Below, piece by piece: positions 9,728 through 20,577 of a stretch of 64,000 nucleotides of DNA; position 1 is the first letter of the stretch; every line of letters starts with the position of its first letter. The DNA comes from Nordella sp. HKS 07 (GTDB lineage Bacteria; Pseudomonadota; Alphaproteobacteria; Rhizobiales; Aestuariivirgaceae). The notes under the pieces are model-generated. The model made no database searches, was not told the origin of the DNA, and was given only the letters and a program-made list of their open reading frames with translations. The position numbers were made by a program, and so were the translations under genes. The stretch lies in NCBI RefSeq assembly GCF_011046735.1, contig NZ_CP049258.1:4420001-4484000 (forward strand), given 5' to 3'.

Positions 9728-12700
9728 ATGGCGGACTTCACCAGCGCACGCTCGGCACTCGAACAGGCTCGCAGGGAGGCGCGAGAGGCGGGAGATGCAC
9801 TGGCCGCTTCCCGGCGCCAGGTGGAGCGACTCGCCGGACAACATGCCAAATTGGCGCGGACGCAGCGGCGAGCGGGTGACGGCGAGCTCGCGAAGGAACT
9901 CAAGCGGGCACGCAAGGAGGAATCCGCGGCACGTGTGCGTGTGAAGCGCGCCGCGGCCGCCGCAGCCAAGCGGGCTGCCGAATTTGCGAAGTTCGCGGAC
10001 CCGCGCAGAGAGATCGCCCAGTGGAGCGACGAGATACCCATTCTCCTGCTGCCCGTTCGCCTTGAGACGCGCTTCAAAACCGTCACAGACGAGGACGCGA
10101 CGCGCGAGGAGCTGTGGGTGCGTATTTACCCTGATACATGTGCCATCGACACCTTCGAGCCCAAGTTGTCGGAAACCGAGTTGGCCAATGGCCGGCGTTA
10201 TTGGATCGAGACCTGGGCCGCGGGTGGGGACGAGCCGCAGCGGCGCGCCGCGTGGCGCAATCTGGTGGCGAGTCACGGCTCCGGCCGCGCGGCGTGGATC
10301 GTGCGCAATTACGTCCCCCCGGATATCCCGCCCGAGAAGGGGAATCCGGAAGATCTGCTGCTGGTGATTGCCACCGAGACACCGCCGAGCGCCGACGAAC
10401 AGGCGGCCCTCGCGGCCTACTGGAAATCCGTCTGGCGCGCCGCGGGAGATCAGGCGCGCATCGCGACGGCGCTTCAGACACTCGCCGGAAGTCCGGGCGT
10501 AAGCGATCCCGCGCCGCTGATCGAGCGATATGTGCCGGACAACCTGAATGTCGCGCCGCCGGCCTCCACCACCCGGGATCTGGCCGTGCTCGAGCTCTCC
10601 TGGCTGACATTGCCTGCGGCGGGGGACCCACGGTCCCGATCGTGGACATCACCCGCCCGCGTGGAAGTGATGCCGGATCACTTTGTGATCCTGGGCTACC
10701 AGGACGGTAATCTCGTATTCGAAGCCCAGGGGGCGGCTATCCCGTCGCCGCTCATTGCCGGTCCGGACCCTGCAGCACCCGCGGATGACCAGCTGGCGCC
10801 TGACGTCGATGGCAATCTGCGCGTGCCGGACGAGATGCGCTGGATGGTGGACTTCGGCGCCGCGGTGAAGGTGGGGATGGGCGTCAAAGTGCCGCTCGAC
10901 CCCGCGCGTATCGACTTGACGCGACCTCTTGAGCGCGTGGTCGCCATTGGCCTGCGTCTCTCCGAGGACGCCGAGGGCGGCCAGGAGCGCGTGGAGGAGT
11001 TGATCAGCCATCACCGCTATGGCCGGGCGGGATTGGCACTGGTCCGCCAGGGAACTCCCACCAACAACACCGATGACAAGGGTGCCGGCTACGATCGCAG
11101 CGACGACGCCAATGCGGCATACGACGCCCTGTTCGGTGAGCGCGACAAGCTGCCACCTGGAAGCGATTGGTGGCAGCGACGCGATGGCGATTGGCTGGCC
11201 GACGCGCTTGGCGTTGATGCGCGGACATTGGATCGCCTCCCTCAGGCCGGCGGGATGGATTTCGCCGAGGCGCGCGCCATGAACCGTGCGCTATGGCCCG
11301 CCACATTCGGCTACACGATGGAAACGATGCTGAATCCGGTGTTCGACGCCGCTGAGATCGAGGCCACGCGCTGGTTTCAGACGCACTTCGTCACCGGCCG
11401 TGGCATGTTGCCGGCCTTGCGCATTGGCGATCAGCCCTATGGTATACTGCCGGTAAGCGCGATTTCGCGGTGGAAGTGGCTGGATGACGATCGCGTCTAT
11501 GGCATCGACGGCTTGCGGATTCCGACGAATTTCATCGCCTATCGCCAAGGGCTGGCGAAGCTGCTTGCCGCCATGCGCGGCGACTGGGCTCAACTCTCGC
11601 AGGCGGCGAGTTTTGTGGGCAAGCGAGGTGATCCCCACCAGCTCCTGCTCGACATCATCGGATTGCATCCGGGTTCCGTCGAATTCCACCAGCGTTATTC
11701 CCAGGGCCTCGAGCACCTCTTCAATCGCGCAAGGCTGCAGGATGCGGGCGCGCAGATCGTCACAGCGCTCGAGAGAAACCAGTCGCAAGCCGCCGCGCTC
11801 GCGCTGTTGCGCAGGCTCGGCTATACGGGCGCGATCGAGCCGGACGGCCTCAGCCGGTTCTTTTTCACGCGCGCGAACCGGCTGAATGGGCCGGTCATCG
11901 ACGATCGCCCTTTGTCCGAACAGGCTGCCATTCGCGCCTACACGGTCGATAACCGCAACTACATCACCTGGCTGTTCGATGCCGCGCGCGGCGCCTTTGA
12001 GGATCTGCGCCAGGAGCGGGGCTTCAAGGGCGGCGAAGCGCCGGATGCGCTGCTCTACGTCATGCTGAGGCATGCCCTGCTGCTCGGCTATTGGGACAGC
12101 AGCCTGCGGCTGCATCTGGAGACGGAGGCCATGACCGCGGAGGAAGTCGCCGGCGCGCGGCACGAGCCTGCGTTCATGCATATTGCCGGCGAGAAGACCG
12201 GCTCCGAAAGCCGCTACGTATATCTTTACACGCAAGATGCGCGCGTCGCGGGCACTGACCTCAATGCGGCTGAGCATATCGCCAGGAGCCTCGGCACGGC
12301 CGCTACGGAGTGGCTGGATGATCAGCTTGCCGCTCTGGATCTGCTGAAAGATGTTCCGACGGCACGCCTGGAGCGCTGTCTCGCCGAGCACATCGATATA
12401 GCCAGCTTCAGGCTGGATGCATGGCTGCTCGGTCTCGTGCACTACCAGCTCTCGGCGCTTCGCTATCGCAAAGGGAGCGATTCCGCCGGAAATTCGGTAC
12501 CCATACGCCGGGGAATTCACCTGGGCGCTTATGGTGTCCTTGAGAATCTGCAACGCAAGACCGCGTCCTTGCAGCCAGCGAAGCTCGATGACGAGCTCGC
12601 TCAGCTATTCGATCCGGAAGGGAAGGCGCCACCGCTGCGCGATCCCGACAATGGCGGCTACATCCTGGCGCCATCGATCCATCAGGCGACGACCGCGGCG

Positions 12701-15256
12701 ATCCTGCGCGCAGGGTACCTCGCCAATGCCTCAAGGGGCAACCCGGGCGCTTTGGCGGTGAACCTCTCTTCGGCGCGCGTGCGCGTTGCTCTGGGGCTCA
12801 TCGAAGGGATCCGCAACGGCCAGCCGCTGGGCGCGCTGCTCGGCTATCGTCTGCAGCGCGGCCTGCATGAAGGTCATGGAGCGCTGGAGCTCGATCGCTT
12901 CATCTATCCCCTGCGCAAGCTGTTTCCGCTCGTGGCGGACCAGATGGTCTCGACGCAAACAGGCACGGACATTCCGATCGAAGCCGTCGAGGCCAACAAT
13001 GTGATCGACGGGCTCAAGCTGATCGAGCATATCACCACTTCGGGCCAACGCTCCTATCCGTTCGGCCTGGCGTTGCCGGCGGCGAGCCAGGCGGAGGGCA
13101 CCGCGATCGATGCGGAAATCGACGCATTGTTCGACGCGCATGATGCGGTCGCGGATCTGGCAGTCGCTGAAGGCGTCCACCAGGCAGTGCTTGGCAACTA
13201 CGATCGCGTCGCGGCGACGCTTGACGCTTATTCAAAGGGCGGCTTCGCACCGGAGCCGGAGGTGGTGCGAACGCCGAGGAGCGGCCTCACGCTCACGCAT
13301 CGGGTCGGATTGAATCTGGCGCCGGGCGCCAATGGAGAAGTATCGCCGCTGCCCGGCATTGGCGTCTCGCCAAGGTCGCGCGCGCAGCCCATGTTGAATG
13401 TGTGGTTGCGTGACCTGCTCCCCGAGCCTGACGAGGTAGGGTGCAAGGTTGAATGGTTCGATCCGGTTGCCAACATTCTCCGCGAGGTGACGGTCACGCA
13501 GACCGATATCGACCTGCAGCCCATCGATCTGCTCTATCTGGCGACACTCGATGGGGAGGCGGCGCTCGGCGAAATCGATGACCGCATTCTGAGGTCCGTG
13601 GTCGCGACGCACGCACCGCGCTCTGATGCCCTGATCACGATTCGCCACACGGCTCGGCTGCCGGAGCCGTTGAAGAGCTTTTTCGAGGTCGCATCGCTGA
13701 TCCGGCATCTGCGCGCGCTGTTGCTCGCCTCACGCCCACTTGCGCCAACGGACATTTCGCTGAGCGGCGAGGCCGTACGCCAGCAGGATGCGACGCAGGT
13801 CATCGAGCGCAGTCGCGTGGCGGGCGTGCGCGACGCTCTCGCTGCGTTGCGACAGGACGTCGCCAATGCGGTCTTTGCGGCGCCCGTCGATTCGGCCATA
13901 GCGGCGGCGGCGGGGCTTTTCCAACGGGCGGCGCGATTCGGTATTCAGCAGGTGGGCTGGGGATTCATGTATCTCTGGCGGCGCCGTGTCTATGCGGGTC
14001 TGCTGGATCGCATTAATGTAGTGATCGCCCGGTGGGACGATCGGCTCGCCCGCTTCCAGGCTGGCCTCGCGGCGTATAATGCGCTGCCTGCCGCCACGAG
14101 CGACGAACAGCGATACCTGGCGCTTGGCCAGCTGGATCTGCTGCTTGCCCGCGTGCCGGTATCACCCCGGCCGGCGACTCCGCTCGCCTACCGCAACGCC
14201 TTGCCGGCCCGGCGGGACGCGCTGAATGCCAAGCGTCTTCAATTGCGGACATTGCTGGGCACGAATGATCCGCGCCTTTCCAAGCTGCTGACGGATATAC
14301 AAGCGGTGTTGCCGCTTACCGACTTCGACCAAGAATCCTTCACACTCGACGACGTCATGGCGGACATGGACGCGTTCCTAGCGGATCTGCAGCGCCGCCG
14401 CGCGGCGCTCGATGCCGAGATCGGGCGGAGGATTGTCGCCGCGGATGCCGCACTCTCGGCTCACGATGCGGCAGCCGATCCAAAAACCCGCATTGACGCG
14501 CTTCAGGCTGGCGGCCGCGCCTTATTGGGAGAAGATCTGCGGCTAATTCCGGAGTTCACCCTGAATGCCACTCAGGCGGCCGAACTGTCGAACGCATTCA
14601 CCGCCGGGGCGAACGGTACTCTAACTCAGCATCTTCGCACGGATCACGACCGGGAATTTCCGGTGGACGACTGGCTGCATGGCGCGACGCGCGTCCGCGA
14701 GAAGCTGCACGCATGGGAACAGGCGAATGCGCTGGCGGCCACAATGGGTGCATCCGAATGCGAACTGGTGCCATTGCAGCTCCCATATCGCGCGGACGAC
14801 ACGTGGCTCGCCATGGAACTCGACCCTGGCGAGGCCATCGAAGGCGAACGGCTTCTCTATACCGCTCATTTCGCAGGCGTCCCGGATTTCTCGGACAGAG
14901 TGTGCGGGCTGCTGTTGGACGAATGGACGGAAGTTCTCCCTGTGCGCAGCGAGACGGTCGGCGCCGCCTTCCACTACGATCGGCCTGGCTGTGAGGCGCC
15001 ACAGGCCTGGTTGCTCGCGACACCCGCGCAGATGAAGGGAAGCTGGCAGTGGGATGATCTGATCGGCGCGCTCGATGAAGCGCTGTCGCTGGCGCGATTG
15101 CGCGCGGTCGAGCCCGCACAGGTCGACACCACAGCCTATGCGCGCTTCCTGCCGGCAACGACGAGTGCGGTGACGTTGCACGGCATCTCCATCGCCGCCA
15201 ATTACTCCAGCGTGAACAAGGTGGTGGCGCGAATACCGGGAGGGGCAGATGACTGA
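9728..15256 (+). CDS. Uncharacterised 1842-aa protein with N-terminal coiled coil
   Basis: The longest gene of the window; family not recognised. I chose ATG at 9728 because it follows the previous stop by seven bases; longer in-frame reading to 9536 would lie inside the upstream gene. Residues 1-95 are Ala/Arg/Glu-rich heptad sequence ([19 protein letters not shown]) predicted as coiled coil. They are followed by [14 protein letters not shown] (about 102-115) and a strand-rich region. The body to 1842 is mixed, with further helical charged stretches at about 1500-1640. No signal peptide or membrane segment is evident. The stop overlaps the next start by eight bases. Length and coupling suggest a structural component of a complex with its neighbours. 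Confidence 0.6.
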   Translation: MADFTSARSALEQARREAREAGDALAASRRQVERLAGQHAKLARTQRRAGDGELAKELKRARKEESAARVRVKRAAAAAAKRAAEFAKFADPRREIAQWSDEIPILLLPVRLETRFKTVTDEDATREELWVRIYPDTCAIDTFEPKLSETELANGRRYWIETWAAGGDEPQRRAAWRNLVASHGSGRAAWIVRNYVPPDIPPEKGNPEDLLLVIATETPPSADEQAALAAYWKSVWRAAGDQARIATALQTLAGSPGVSDPAPLIERYVPDNLNVAPPASTTRDLAVLELSWLTLPAAGDPRSRSWTSPARVEVMPDHFVILGYQDGNLVFEAQGAAIPSPLIAGPDPAAPADDQLAPDVDGNLRVPDEMRWMVDFGAAVKVGMGVKVPLDPARIDLTRPLERVVAIGLRLSEDAEGGQERVEELISHHRYGRAGLALVRQGTPTNNTDDKGAGYDRSDDANAAYDALFGERDKLPPGSDWWQRRDGDWLADALGVDARTLDRLPQAGGMDFAEARAMNRALWPATFGYTMETMLNPVFDAAEIEATRWFQTHFVTGRGMLPALRIGDQPYGILPVSAISRWKWLDDDRVYGIDGLRIPTNFIAYRQGLAKLLAAMRGDWAQLSQAASFVGKRGDPHQLLLDIIGLHPGSVEFHQRYSQGLEHLFNRARLQDAGAQIVTALERNQSQAAALALLRRLGYTGAIEPDGLSRFFFTRANRLNGPVIDDRPLSEQAAIRAYTVDNRNYITWLFDAARGAFEDLRQERGFKGGEAPDALLYVMLRHALLLGYWDSSLRLHLETEAMTAEEVAGARHEPAFMHIAGEKTGSESRYVYLYTQDARVAGTDLNAAEHIARSLGTAATEWLDDQLAALDLLKDVPTARLERCLAEHIDIASFRLDAWLLGLVHYQLSALRYRKGSDSAGNSVPIRRGIHLGAYGVLENLQRKTASLQPAKLDDELAQLFDPEGKAPPLRDPDNGGYILAPSIHQATTAAILRAGYLANASRGNPGALAVNLSSARVRVALGLIEGIRNGQPLGALLGYRLQRGLHEGHGALELDRFIYPLRKLFPLVADQMVSTQTGTDIPIEAVEANNVIDGLKLIEHITTSGQRSYPFGLALPAASQAEGTAIDAEIDALFDAHDAVADLAVAEGVHQAVLGNYDRVAATLDAYSKGGFAPEPEVVRTPRSGLTLTHRVGLNLAPGANGEVSPLPGIGVSPRSRAQPMLNVWLRDLLPEPDEVGCKVEWFDPVANILREVTVTQTDIDLQPIDLLYLATLDGEAALGEIDDRILRSVVATHAPRSDALITIRHTARLPEPLKSFFEVASLIRHLRALLLASRPLAPTDISLSGEAVRQQDATQVIERSRVAGVRDALAALRQDVANAVFAAPVDSAIAAAAGLFQRAARFGIQQVGWGFMYLWRRRVYAGLLDRINVVIARWDDRLARFQAGLAAYNALPAATSDEQRYLALGQLDLLLARVPVSPRPATPLAYRNALPARRDALNAKRLQLRTLLGTNDPRLSKLLTDIQAVLPLTDFDQESFTLDDVMADMDAFLADLQRRRAALDAEIGRRIVAADAALSAHDAAADPKTRIDALQAGGRALLGEDLRLIPEFTLNATQAAELSNAFTAGANGTLTQHLRTDHDREFPVDDWLHGATRVREKLHAWEQANALAATMGASECELVPLQLPYRADDTWLAMELDPGEAIEGERLLYTAHFAGVPDFSDRVCGLLLDEWTEVLPVRSETVGAAFHYDRPGCEAPQAWLLATPAQMKGSWQWDDLIGALDEALSLARLRAVEPAQVDTTAYARFLPATTSAVTLHGISIAANYSSVNKVVARIPGGADD

Positions 15257-17120
15257 CCGCTTCAACATCACCGACATGCCGGAGGCGCTCGGGGCACGAC
15301 GCTTTCCGACGGTAACGACGTGGAATCGGCTGGAGGGGCGGCCGCGAACCGTCAATTTCACGCGCGCTCTCCGTACCGAAATACGTGACGCGCTTTGGAT
15401 GCTGACGCGTCAGTGGCAGGTCGGCGAGTTCAGTGGTGAGGATGCCGGTTCGCCTGTCTTCGCCAAGGTGCATGTCGCCACATCGAAGCTGACGCGATTT
15501 CGTGCCGGCGCTGGCCCGGCGGTGGATTTCAGAGACGATATTCCCCTGGAAACGCAGGTGGAGCAGCTGCCGTGGCGAACCCGTATCGGTCGGGACAAGG
15601 TGTCGCTCGACCTGCGCCTGATGGCTGGGCGGCGCTGGCTTAGGCATTTGGCCGGAATCGGAAATTATGGCGCGCTCTTCGCGGGGAAGTACAAATTCGA
15701 TCTGCCTGATCCCACACAGGCGTCGGATGCCGCGGTCTGCGCCGATCCCGAAGTGTGGCAGGGTTTTGCGGCCGTAGCGGGGCGAGCCGTCGATGGGATC
15801 TCGTTATATGAATACCTCAAGGGCGGCAGCGGTCGGCACGCCTATGACGGCCTGGCCGTGCTCGACATCCATAAGCCCGCGCTCGATGACGCGAGCAGGT
15901 CATTCGTCAGCTGGGTGGATCGATTGATCTCGCGTCCTTCTGCTCCCGATAATCCGGCATGGCGGGCCTCTCGGTTCGAATATCGGTTCGCGTGCTCAGC
16001 GCCGGTGGCTAGCGGCGAGAAGGTGTATGTCGCCGATGAATACCATCACGGCACCCTCGACTGGCATAGTCTTGATGTCGACCCGTCGCTCCCTTCGCTT
16101 GAGCCCCCGGATGCCGGTGCCGGCGCGGCGGATCCGCGGAAATCGGTCACGCGCACGATGATCCCGGTGCCGCTGACCTATGCGGGCATGCCCCAGCCCC
16201 GTTGGTGGGGCATTGAGGACCGCCGCACGAACTTCGGCGAGATCACGCCTGACACCACGGACCTTGCAAAGCTCTTGTTCATCGAATTCGGGCTCGTCTA
16301 CTCGAACGACTGGTTCATCATCCCGCTGACGCTCGAGAGCGGAACGCTCGTCAGCCTTCGCGGTCTCATGGTGACTACCGTGTTCGGAGAACGTATCTGG
16401 GTGACGGCCGCGGGAAGCGGGCAGGATGAGGACTGGCAGCGTTGGTCGATGTATACTCACTCGACGCGCGGGAAAGGACGCAATGCGGACACCGATCTGC
16501 TGCTCCTTCCGACCGTGCCGAAAGTTCAGGAAGGCAGGCCGCTCGAGCAGGTCGTTCTCATGCGGGACGAGATGGCGAACATGGTCTGGGCCATCGAGAA
16601 GACGATTCCCGCACCAGACGGTGATGGCCGCTCGGGTGCTTCGAGTGCGCGCGCCACACGCGCCTATCTGGAACGGCTGGTGGCGGCGGCAGGGTCCGTT
16701 GGGCCGGCATTGATCCATGAGAACGAGGCGAAAATCCGCTACGACATCATGAGCAGCGTGCCGGAGAACTGGATCCCGCTCATTCCAGTGCGGGCAGATG
16801 GCGGCGGCCGCGCCATCGAGCTGCAGCGCGCGGCCCTGCCGCGCATCATCGAGGGTGACACCGCACCTCCCGTGCGTGTGAGGCCGCGGACCTCTCTCCT
16901 GCGGGTTGGGTTGGATCAATCCTCGCCGCAGCCCTTCTTCGTGCCGGAAGAGGAAGTGCCGCGCGCCGGCGCGATCGTGTCGCTCGGCTACCAGCGCACC
17001 CGCTGGCTGGACGGCAGTGTGTTCGTCTGGAGCGGCGCTCGGAAAATCACCGGCCGTGGCGAGGGTTCGAGCGGGCTCGCCTTCGACCGGTTGGTGGATG
17101 TGAAGCCGCTTCGGCCGTGA
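15249..17120 (+). CDS. Uncharacterised 623-aa protein, last large gene of the cluster
   Basis: I do not recognise the function. Distinct blocks are [18 protein letters not shown] (about 50-67), [17 protein letters not shown] (about 314-330), [18 protein letters not shown] (about 341-358) and [14 protein letters not shown]. The aromatic content and the spacing of the blocks suggest a globular, strand-rich protein. There is no signal peptide or membrane segment. It overlaps the 1842-aa gene by eight bases, so both are likely made from one message in related amounts. After its stop 67 bases separate it from the cupin gene. I recall PRWW...DLA..LL.EF.LVYGNDW-like blocks from uncharacterised actinobacterial proteins, which would fit a mobile multi-gene system, but a search is required to confirm this. 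Confidence 0.6.
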   Translation: MTDRFNITDMPEALGARRFPTVTTWNRLEGRPRTVNFTRALRTEIRDALWMLTRQWQVGEFSGEDAGSPVFAKVHVATSKLTRFRAGAGPAVDFRDDIPLETQVEQLPWRTRIGRDKVSLDLRLMAGRRWLRHLAGIGNYGALFAGKYKFDLPDPTQASDAAVCADPEVWQGFAAVAGRAVDGISLYEYLKGGSGRHAYDGLAVLDIHKPALDDASRSFVSWVDRLISRPSAPDNPAWRASRFEYRFACSAPVASGEKVYVADEYHHGTLDWHSLDVDPSLPSLEPPDAGAGAADPRKSVTRTMIPVPLTYAGMPQPRWWGIEDRRTNFGEITPDTTDLAKLLFIEFGLVYSNDWFIIPLTLESGTLVSLRGLMVTTVFGERIWVTAAGSGQDEDWQRWSMYTHSTRGKGRNADTDLLLLPTVPKVQEGRPLEQVVLMRDEMANMVWAIEKTIPAPDGDGRSGASSARATRAYLERLVAAAGSVGPALIHENEAKIRYDIMSSVPENWIPLIPVRADGGGRAIELQRAALPRIIEGDTAPPVRVRPRTSLLRVGLDQSSPQPFFVPEEEVPRAGAIVSLGYQRTRWLDGSVFVWSGARKITGRGEGSSGLAFDRLVDVKPLRP

Positions 17121-17187
17121 CGTCCGATGGGGCGCATCGAAACCACGAGCGGACCGCCGAAGAGCCGGCCGCACTGAATCTTGATGG

Positions 17188-17529
17188 ATGACCATGATGA
17201 AGTTGCCTGAGCATGCCTTTTCTACGACCGATTGGTCGGCAATCGTGCCCACCGAGCACCCGGGCGAGAGCGGTACGGCCTTCTGGCGCACACTGAATAT
17301 CGGCGACATACGCATAAGGGTGGTGGAGTACAGTCCCGGCTATCTGGCAGATCATTGGTGCGACCGCGGCCACATCCTCTATGTGCTTGAGGGTGAACTG
17401 AATACGGAACTGAAGGACGGCCGGCGCTTTACGCTGACGGCGGGCATGAGCTACCAGGTCTCCGATCATGGCGACGCGTCGCACAGGTCCTCAACGGCCA
17501 AGGGCGCTAAACTGTTCATCGTCGACTGA
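17188..17529 (+). CDS. Small DHWC-motif cupin protein
   Basis: A 113-aa single-domain cupin. The core is IRVVEYSPGYLADHWCDRGH, then ILYVLEGELNTELKDGRRF and YQVSDHGDASHRSS, i.e. the two cupin motifs with candidate ligands in DHWC..GH and DH..SH. It matches what databases call DHCW-motif cupins, small proteins without a proven reaction. Three ATG codons (17188, 17194, 17197) are possible starts and no strong ribosome-binding site decides among them; the first is used. It has the same orientation as the giant-protein genes and may be their last member, though it could equally be an independent neighbour. Confidence 0.7.
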   Translation: MTMMKLPEHAFSTTDWSAIVPTEHPGESGTAFWRTLNIGDIRIRVVEYSPGYLADHWCDRGHILYVLEGELNTELKDGRRFTLTAGMSYQVSDHGDASHRSSTAKGAKLFIVD

Positions 17530-17662
17530 TTACGGCGGTTCGATCGGCCCGACCCCGCGCCGCATCTGTCAGGAGGCCGTGGAACCGCTGTCCAAAATAT
17601 GGTAACTTTCACGCGTTGGCTTGCGTTACCTGCGACCGCTCAGGCGCAGCTCGAGGTGCCAC

Positions 17663-19201
17663 ATGCCCTGGATTGGGAATTTTGTAGCGCCTATTCTGTC
17701 AGGCGCCCGGGGTCTAGGGTTGCGTGTTTGTCGTCACTCTGACTTTGCTTCTCCTTCGACCTCATCTTGCGGCAAGGTGACCGCCACTCTCATCGCACTT
17801 GCCTTGGCGACCGCGCAATCCGCGCGGGCGCTTGACACGTTTCCCGGCGCTTCCGGCGCTGGCCGGGCTACGACTGGAGGGCGCGGGGGCGCCGTCTTCA
17901 TTGTTACGAATACGGCGGACAGCGGCCAGGGCAGCCTCCGGGCCTGCATGGAGTCGACTGGGCCACGCACCTGCGTATTCAGAACGAGCGGCACGATCCA
18001 GCTTGCGACCCAGATTGTTGTGAGCAGCGGCGCCTTGACGGTGGCGGGTCAGACAAGCCCCGGCGGCGTTCAGATTCGCCTGAAGCCCGGCATTGCGGAT
18101 ATTGACGCCGCAACTCCCATTCGCATCGTGGCCAGCAACGTGTTTCTGAGGCACCTTCGCGTGCGCCCGGGCAATGAACCCGCCTGGGATCGCACACGGG
18201 GCAATCGGAGTGGCATCGGTATCGAGAAACTAGGCGCCGTCGATCCACAGGACATTTACCTCGATCACATGTCTGTCGGATATGGATCCGACCAGGCGAT
18301 GTACTCATTTCAGAGCGGTAAAAACATCACGGTCGCATACAGCCTGTTCGCCTATCCGCTTTCACCATTGGATCACGATTACGGCCCCATCTTCTGCTCG
18401 GACCAGCACCGGGGAGACTGCGGCAAGACCACTCTCTGGCGCGACATCATCAGCTCATATCGGTGGCGCAATCCGGCCTTGAAGTCGGTGGGATGTGGCG
18501 CCCATAACGAAAGGGTGCATGACGTCATCAACACCCTGATCTCGAACCCGGGTCAGTTCGGTATCATGGTCGCCGACGATCATCCGGACGCAAGCAACAT
18601 CGGCACCTGCGCGAATGTCGTGGCCAGCATCATGGAGCGCGGGCCGAAATCGACGGACCCGATCGCGCTCATCAATCAAGGCAATGACACCGCTGCCACG
18701 AACAGGTGGTATGCGCCGGTTGGGACGGGGAGCGCCAACGACAACCTGCTCCTGGGCTCGCCGGCCATCCCGCAGTGCAGGATCACGAAGCTGGGCCCGC
18801 CGACTCCATGCACCGAGGCAAGCCAGACCGCGCCTATCGGGGCGTTGAGTGCCCCGATAATGGGCACGGCGACGCTCAAGAACCACCTGATGCAACAAGT
18901 TGGGGCCTTCCCGCGCGACAGTCTGGACGCGAAGTGGATCGGCTTTGTCAATAACGTGTCGATGGCCCCTGCCACCAACCCGCCTTATACGACATCGGCT
19001 TCCTTCCCCACGATTACCGGGCCGCCAGCGCCGGTTGATAGCGACAATGACGGCATGCCGAAAAGCTTCGAGCAGGCAAACGGTCTCAACCCGAACAACG
19101 CAGCCGATCGGAACAACATCGTCCCATCGGGCACCTACGCCGGCTATACGTGGCTTGAGCGCTATCTCGACGAACGCCATCAGGCGATTACGCCGCCGTG
19201 A
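17663..19201 (+). CDS. Secreted pectate-lyase-like right-handed beta-helix protein
   Basis: A 512-aa protein. It begins with a long basic n-region and a hydrophobic stretch ATLIALALATAQSARA, then the mature start LDTFPGASGAGRATTGGRGG, which is the classic opening of PL1-type bacterial pectate-lyase-like proteins. VTNTADSGQGSLRACM, LTVAGQTSPGGVQI and DIYLDHMSVGYGSDQAMY are successive beta-helix turns. Near the C-terminus DSDNDGMPKSFEQANGLNPN is a calcium-binding thrombospondin-3/dockerin-like element. Export followed by calcium-dependent lysis of pectate or a related polysaccharide is the family role; substrate and activity are inferred. ATG at 17663 is chosen for GAGG six bases upstream; GTG at 17777 would give a shorter signal peptide but has no visible ribosome-binding site. 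It converges on selD, with an 11-base gap. Confidence 0.75.
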   Translation: MPWIGNFVAPILSGARGLGLRVCRHSDFASPSTSSCGKVTATLIALALATAQSARALDTFPGASGAGRATTGGRGGAVFIVTNTADSGQGSLRACMESTGPRTCVFRTSGTIQLATQIVVSSGALTVAGQTSPGGVQIRLKPGIADIDAATPIRIVASNVFLRHLRVRPGNEPAWDRTRGNRSGIGIEKLGAVDPQDIYLDHMSVGYGSDQAMYSFQSGKNITVAYSLFAYPLSPLDHDYGPIFCSDQHRGDCGKTTLWRDIISSYRWRNPALKSVGCGAHNERVHDVINTLISNPGQFGIMVADDHPDASNIGTCANVVASIMERGPKSTDPIALINQGNDTAATNRWYAPVGTGSANDNLLLGSPAIPQCRITKLGPPTPCTEASQTAPIGALSAPIMGTATLKNHLMQQVGAFPRDSLDAKWIGFVNNVSMAPATNPPYTTSASFPTITGPPAPVDSDNDGMPKSFEQANGLNPNNAADRNNIVPSGTYAGYTWLERYLDERHQAITPP

Positions 19202-19212
19202 TGGCTGCAGCC

Positions 19213-20286
19213 TCACGCCTGGACTGATACGGAAGACGGCCCTTGTTCCACATGGCCCACCAGCCGGGCCGACGGATTGCCTGCCGTGATGATCTTTTCC
19301 ACCAGTGCCGCTGCGCCGTCGCCTTGGCAGGCGATCAGCAACCCGCCTGAAGTCTGCGGATCGGTGAGAAGATGGCGGCACCATTCCGGCATATCCTCAG
19401 GCAGCATCACCGCTTCGCCATAGCTTGCCCAGTTGCGCCGTGACGCGCCGGTGACATAGCCGTCACGGGCAAGCGATGCCGCTTCAGAAAAGAGCGGAAT
19501 ATCGCCGGCCCGGATGACGAGAGCGCAACTGGAGCCGCGCGCCATTTCGAGCGCATGTCCAAGCAGCCCGAAACCGGTCACGTCGGTGATCGCATGGACA
19601 TTCGGGTCCTGCGCCAGCTCAGCACCGATCCGGTTGAGAAGGGTGGTCGATTGGATCATTTCGGCATAGCCGCTCGGAGCGAGCCTCTCTTTCTTGATGG
19701 CGGCGGAATAGATGCCGACGCCGATCGCTTTGGTCAGGATCAAGGCATCTCCCGGCTTTGCGTTCGAGTTGCGCCTGACATCCTCCGGCCGGCATGTGCC
19801 GATCACGGCGAGACCATAAATGGGCTCGGGTGAATCGATCGAATGGCCGCCCGCGACCGGGATTCCCGCTGCGCCGCAGACGTCTCTGCCTCCTTTCAGG
19901 ATTTCACGGACCATGGGCGTCGGTATCTTGTCGAGCGGCATGCCGAGGATCGCCAGCGCCATGATCGGCCGGCCGCCCATCGCGTAGACATCGGAAATGG
20001 CATTGGTCGCCGCGATGCGGCCGAAATCATAAGGATCGTCCACCATCGGCATGAAGAAATCGGTGGTCGCGATGACGCAGGTTTCATCGTCGATCTGCCA
20101 GACGGCGGCATCATCGCCAGTCTCGGTACCGACCAGGAGCTGCCGGAAGGGATTGATCTTGACCTCATCGGCAAGAAGCTGCTGCAGGACGGAAGGCGAC
20201 AGCTTACAGCCGCAGCCGCCGCCATGAGCGAGGCTGGTCAGGCGGAAGGGAGCAGGCGCGAGTTCAGCCGTAAACGGTGCTGCCAT
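19213..20286 (-). CDS. selD: Selenide, water dikinase
   Basis: SelD makes selenophosphate from selenide and ATP, the selenium donor for tRNA-Sec. The 357-aa product has the glycine-rich N-terminal loop [11 protein letters not shown] at residues 21-31. Cys25 and Lys28 align with Cys17 and Lys20 of the E. coli enzyme, so the catalytic position is cysteine rather than selenocysteine. [11 protein letters not shown] and the [20 protein letters not shown] block are the metal- and ATP-binding parts of the PurM-like fold. GAGGAGG seven bases before the ATG fixes the start. It is divergent from the formate dehydrogenase operon across a 291-base control region, and its product serves the selenoprotein encoded there. 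Confidence 0.97.
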   Translation of the reverse strand: MAAPFTAELAPAPFRLTSLAHGGGCGCKLSPSVLQQLLADEVKINPFRQLLVGTETGDDAAVWQIDDETCVIATTDFFMPMVDDPYDFGRIAATNAISDVYAMGGRPIMALAILGMPLDKIPTPMVREILKGGRDVCGAAGIPVAGGHSIDSPEPIYGLAVIGTCRPEDVRRNSNAKPGDALILTKAIGVGIYSAAIKKERLAPSGYAEMIQSTTLLNRIGAELAQDPNVHAITDVTGFGLLGHALEMARGSSCALVIRAGDIPLFSEAASLARDGYVTGASRRNWASYGEAVMLPEDMPEWCRHLLTDPQTSGGLLIACQGDGAAALVEKIITAGNPSARLVGHVEQGPSSVSVQA

Positions 20287-20488
20287 GGCGAGGCCTCCTC
20301 AAATTGCGCTGGGATTGGTGGCCAGGGAGGGGCGCAAATCGCGCGCCAGGGTGCTTGTTGTCACCGCTGCAGGCCGTTGTCCGAGTAGCGCCCCGGCACG
20401 CGGGAGCCCGTTCCGACACCACACCCGACAGTAGGGTTTTCCCCGGACCGGCGTCAACATTCAGTTGGGCGTTGGCCATTCTCGTACG

Positions 20489-20517
20489 TTTGACATTGGT
20501 TTGAATCGGTTCAAGAT
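20489..20517 (+). promoter_or_regulatory. Candidate sigma-70 promoter of the formate dehydrogenase operon
   Basis: TTGACA at 20489-20494 is followed after exactly 17 bases by AAGATA, a poor -10 match, about 60 bases before the alpha subunit start. An inverted repeat TTGAA-TCGG-TTCAA overlaps the spacer and the -10 and could be an operator. The -35 match and spacing are good; the weak -10 keeps the confidence low. Confidence 0.35.
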
Positions 20518-20577
20518 AGGCTTCGTACCCTTGGTTTGGGACGCCTTGCGGGGCGTCAACTACGGGAGGAAGTTCCG

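Noticed and set aside
11291..12553. A 420-codon minus-strand frame inside the 1842-aa gene
   Set aside because: Antisense shadow without a recognisable domain; the plus frame is continuous and coupled at both ends.
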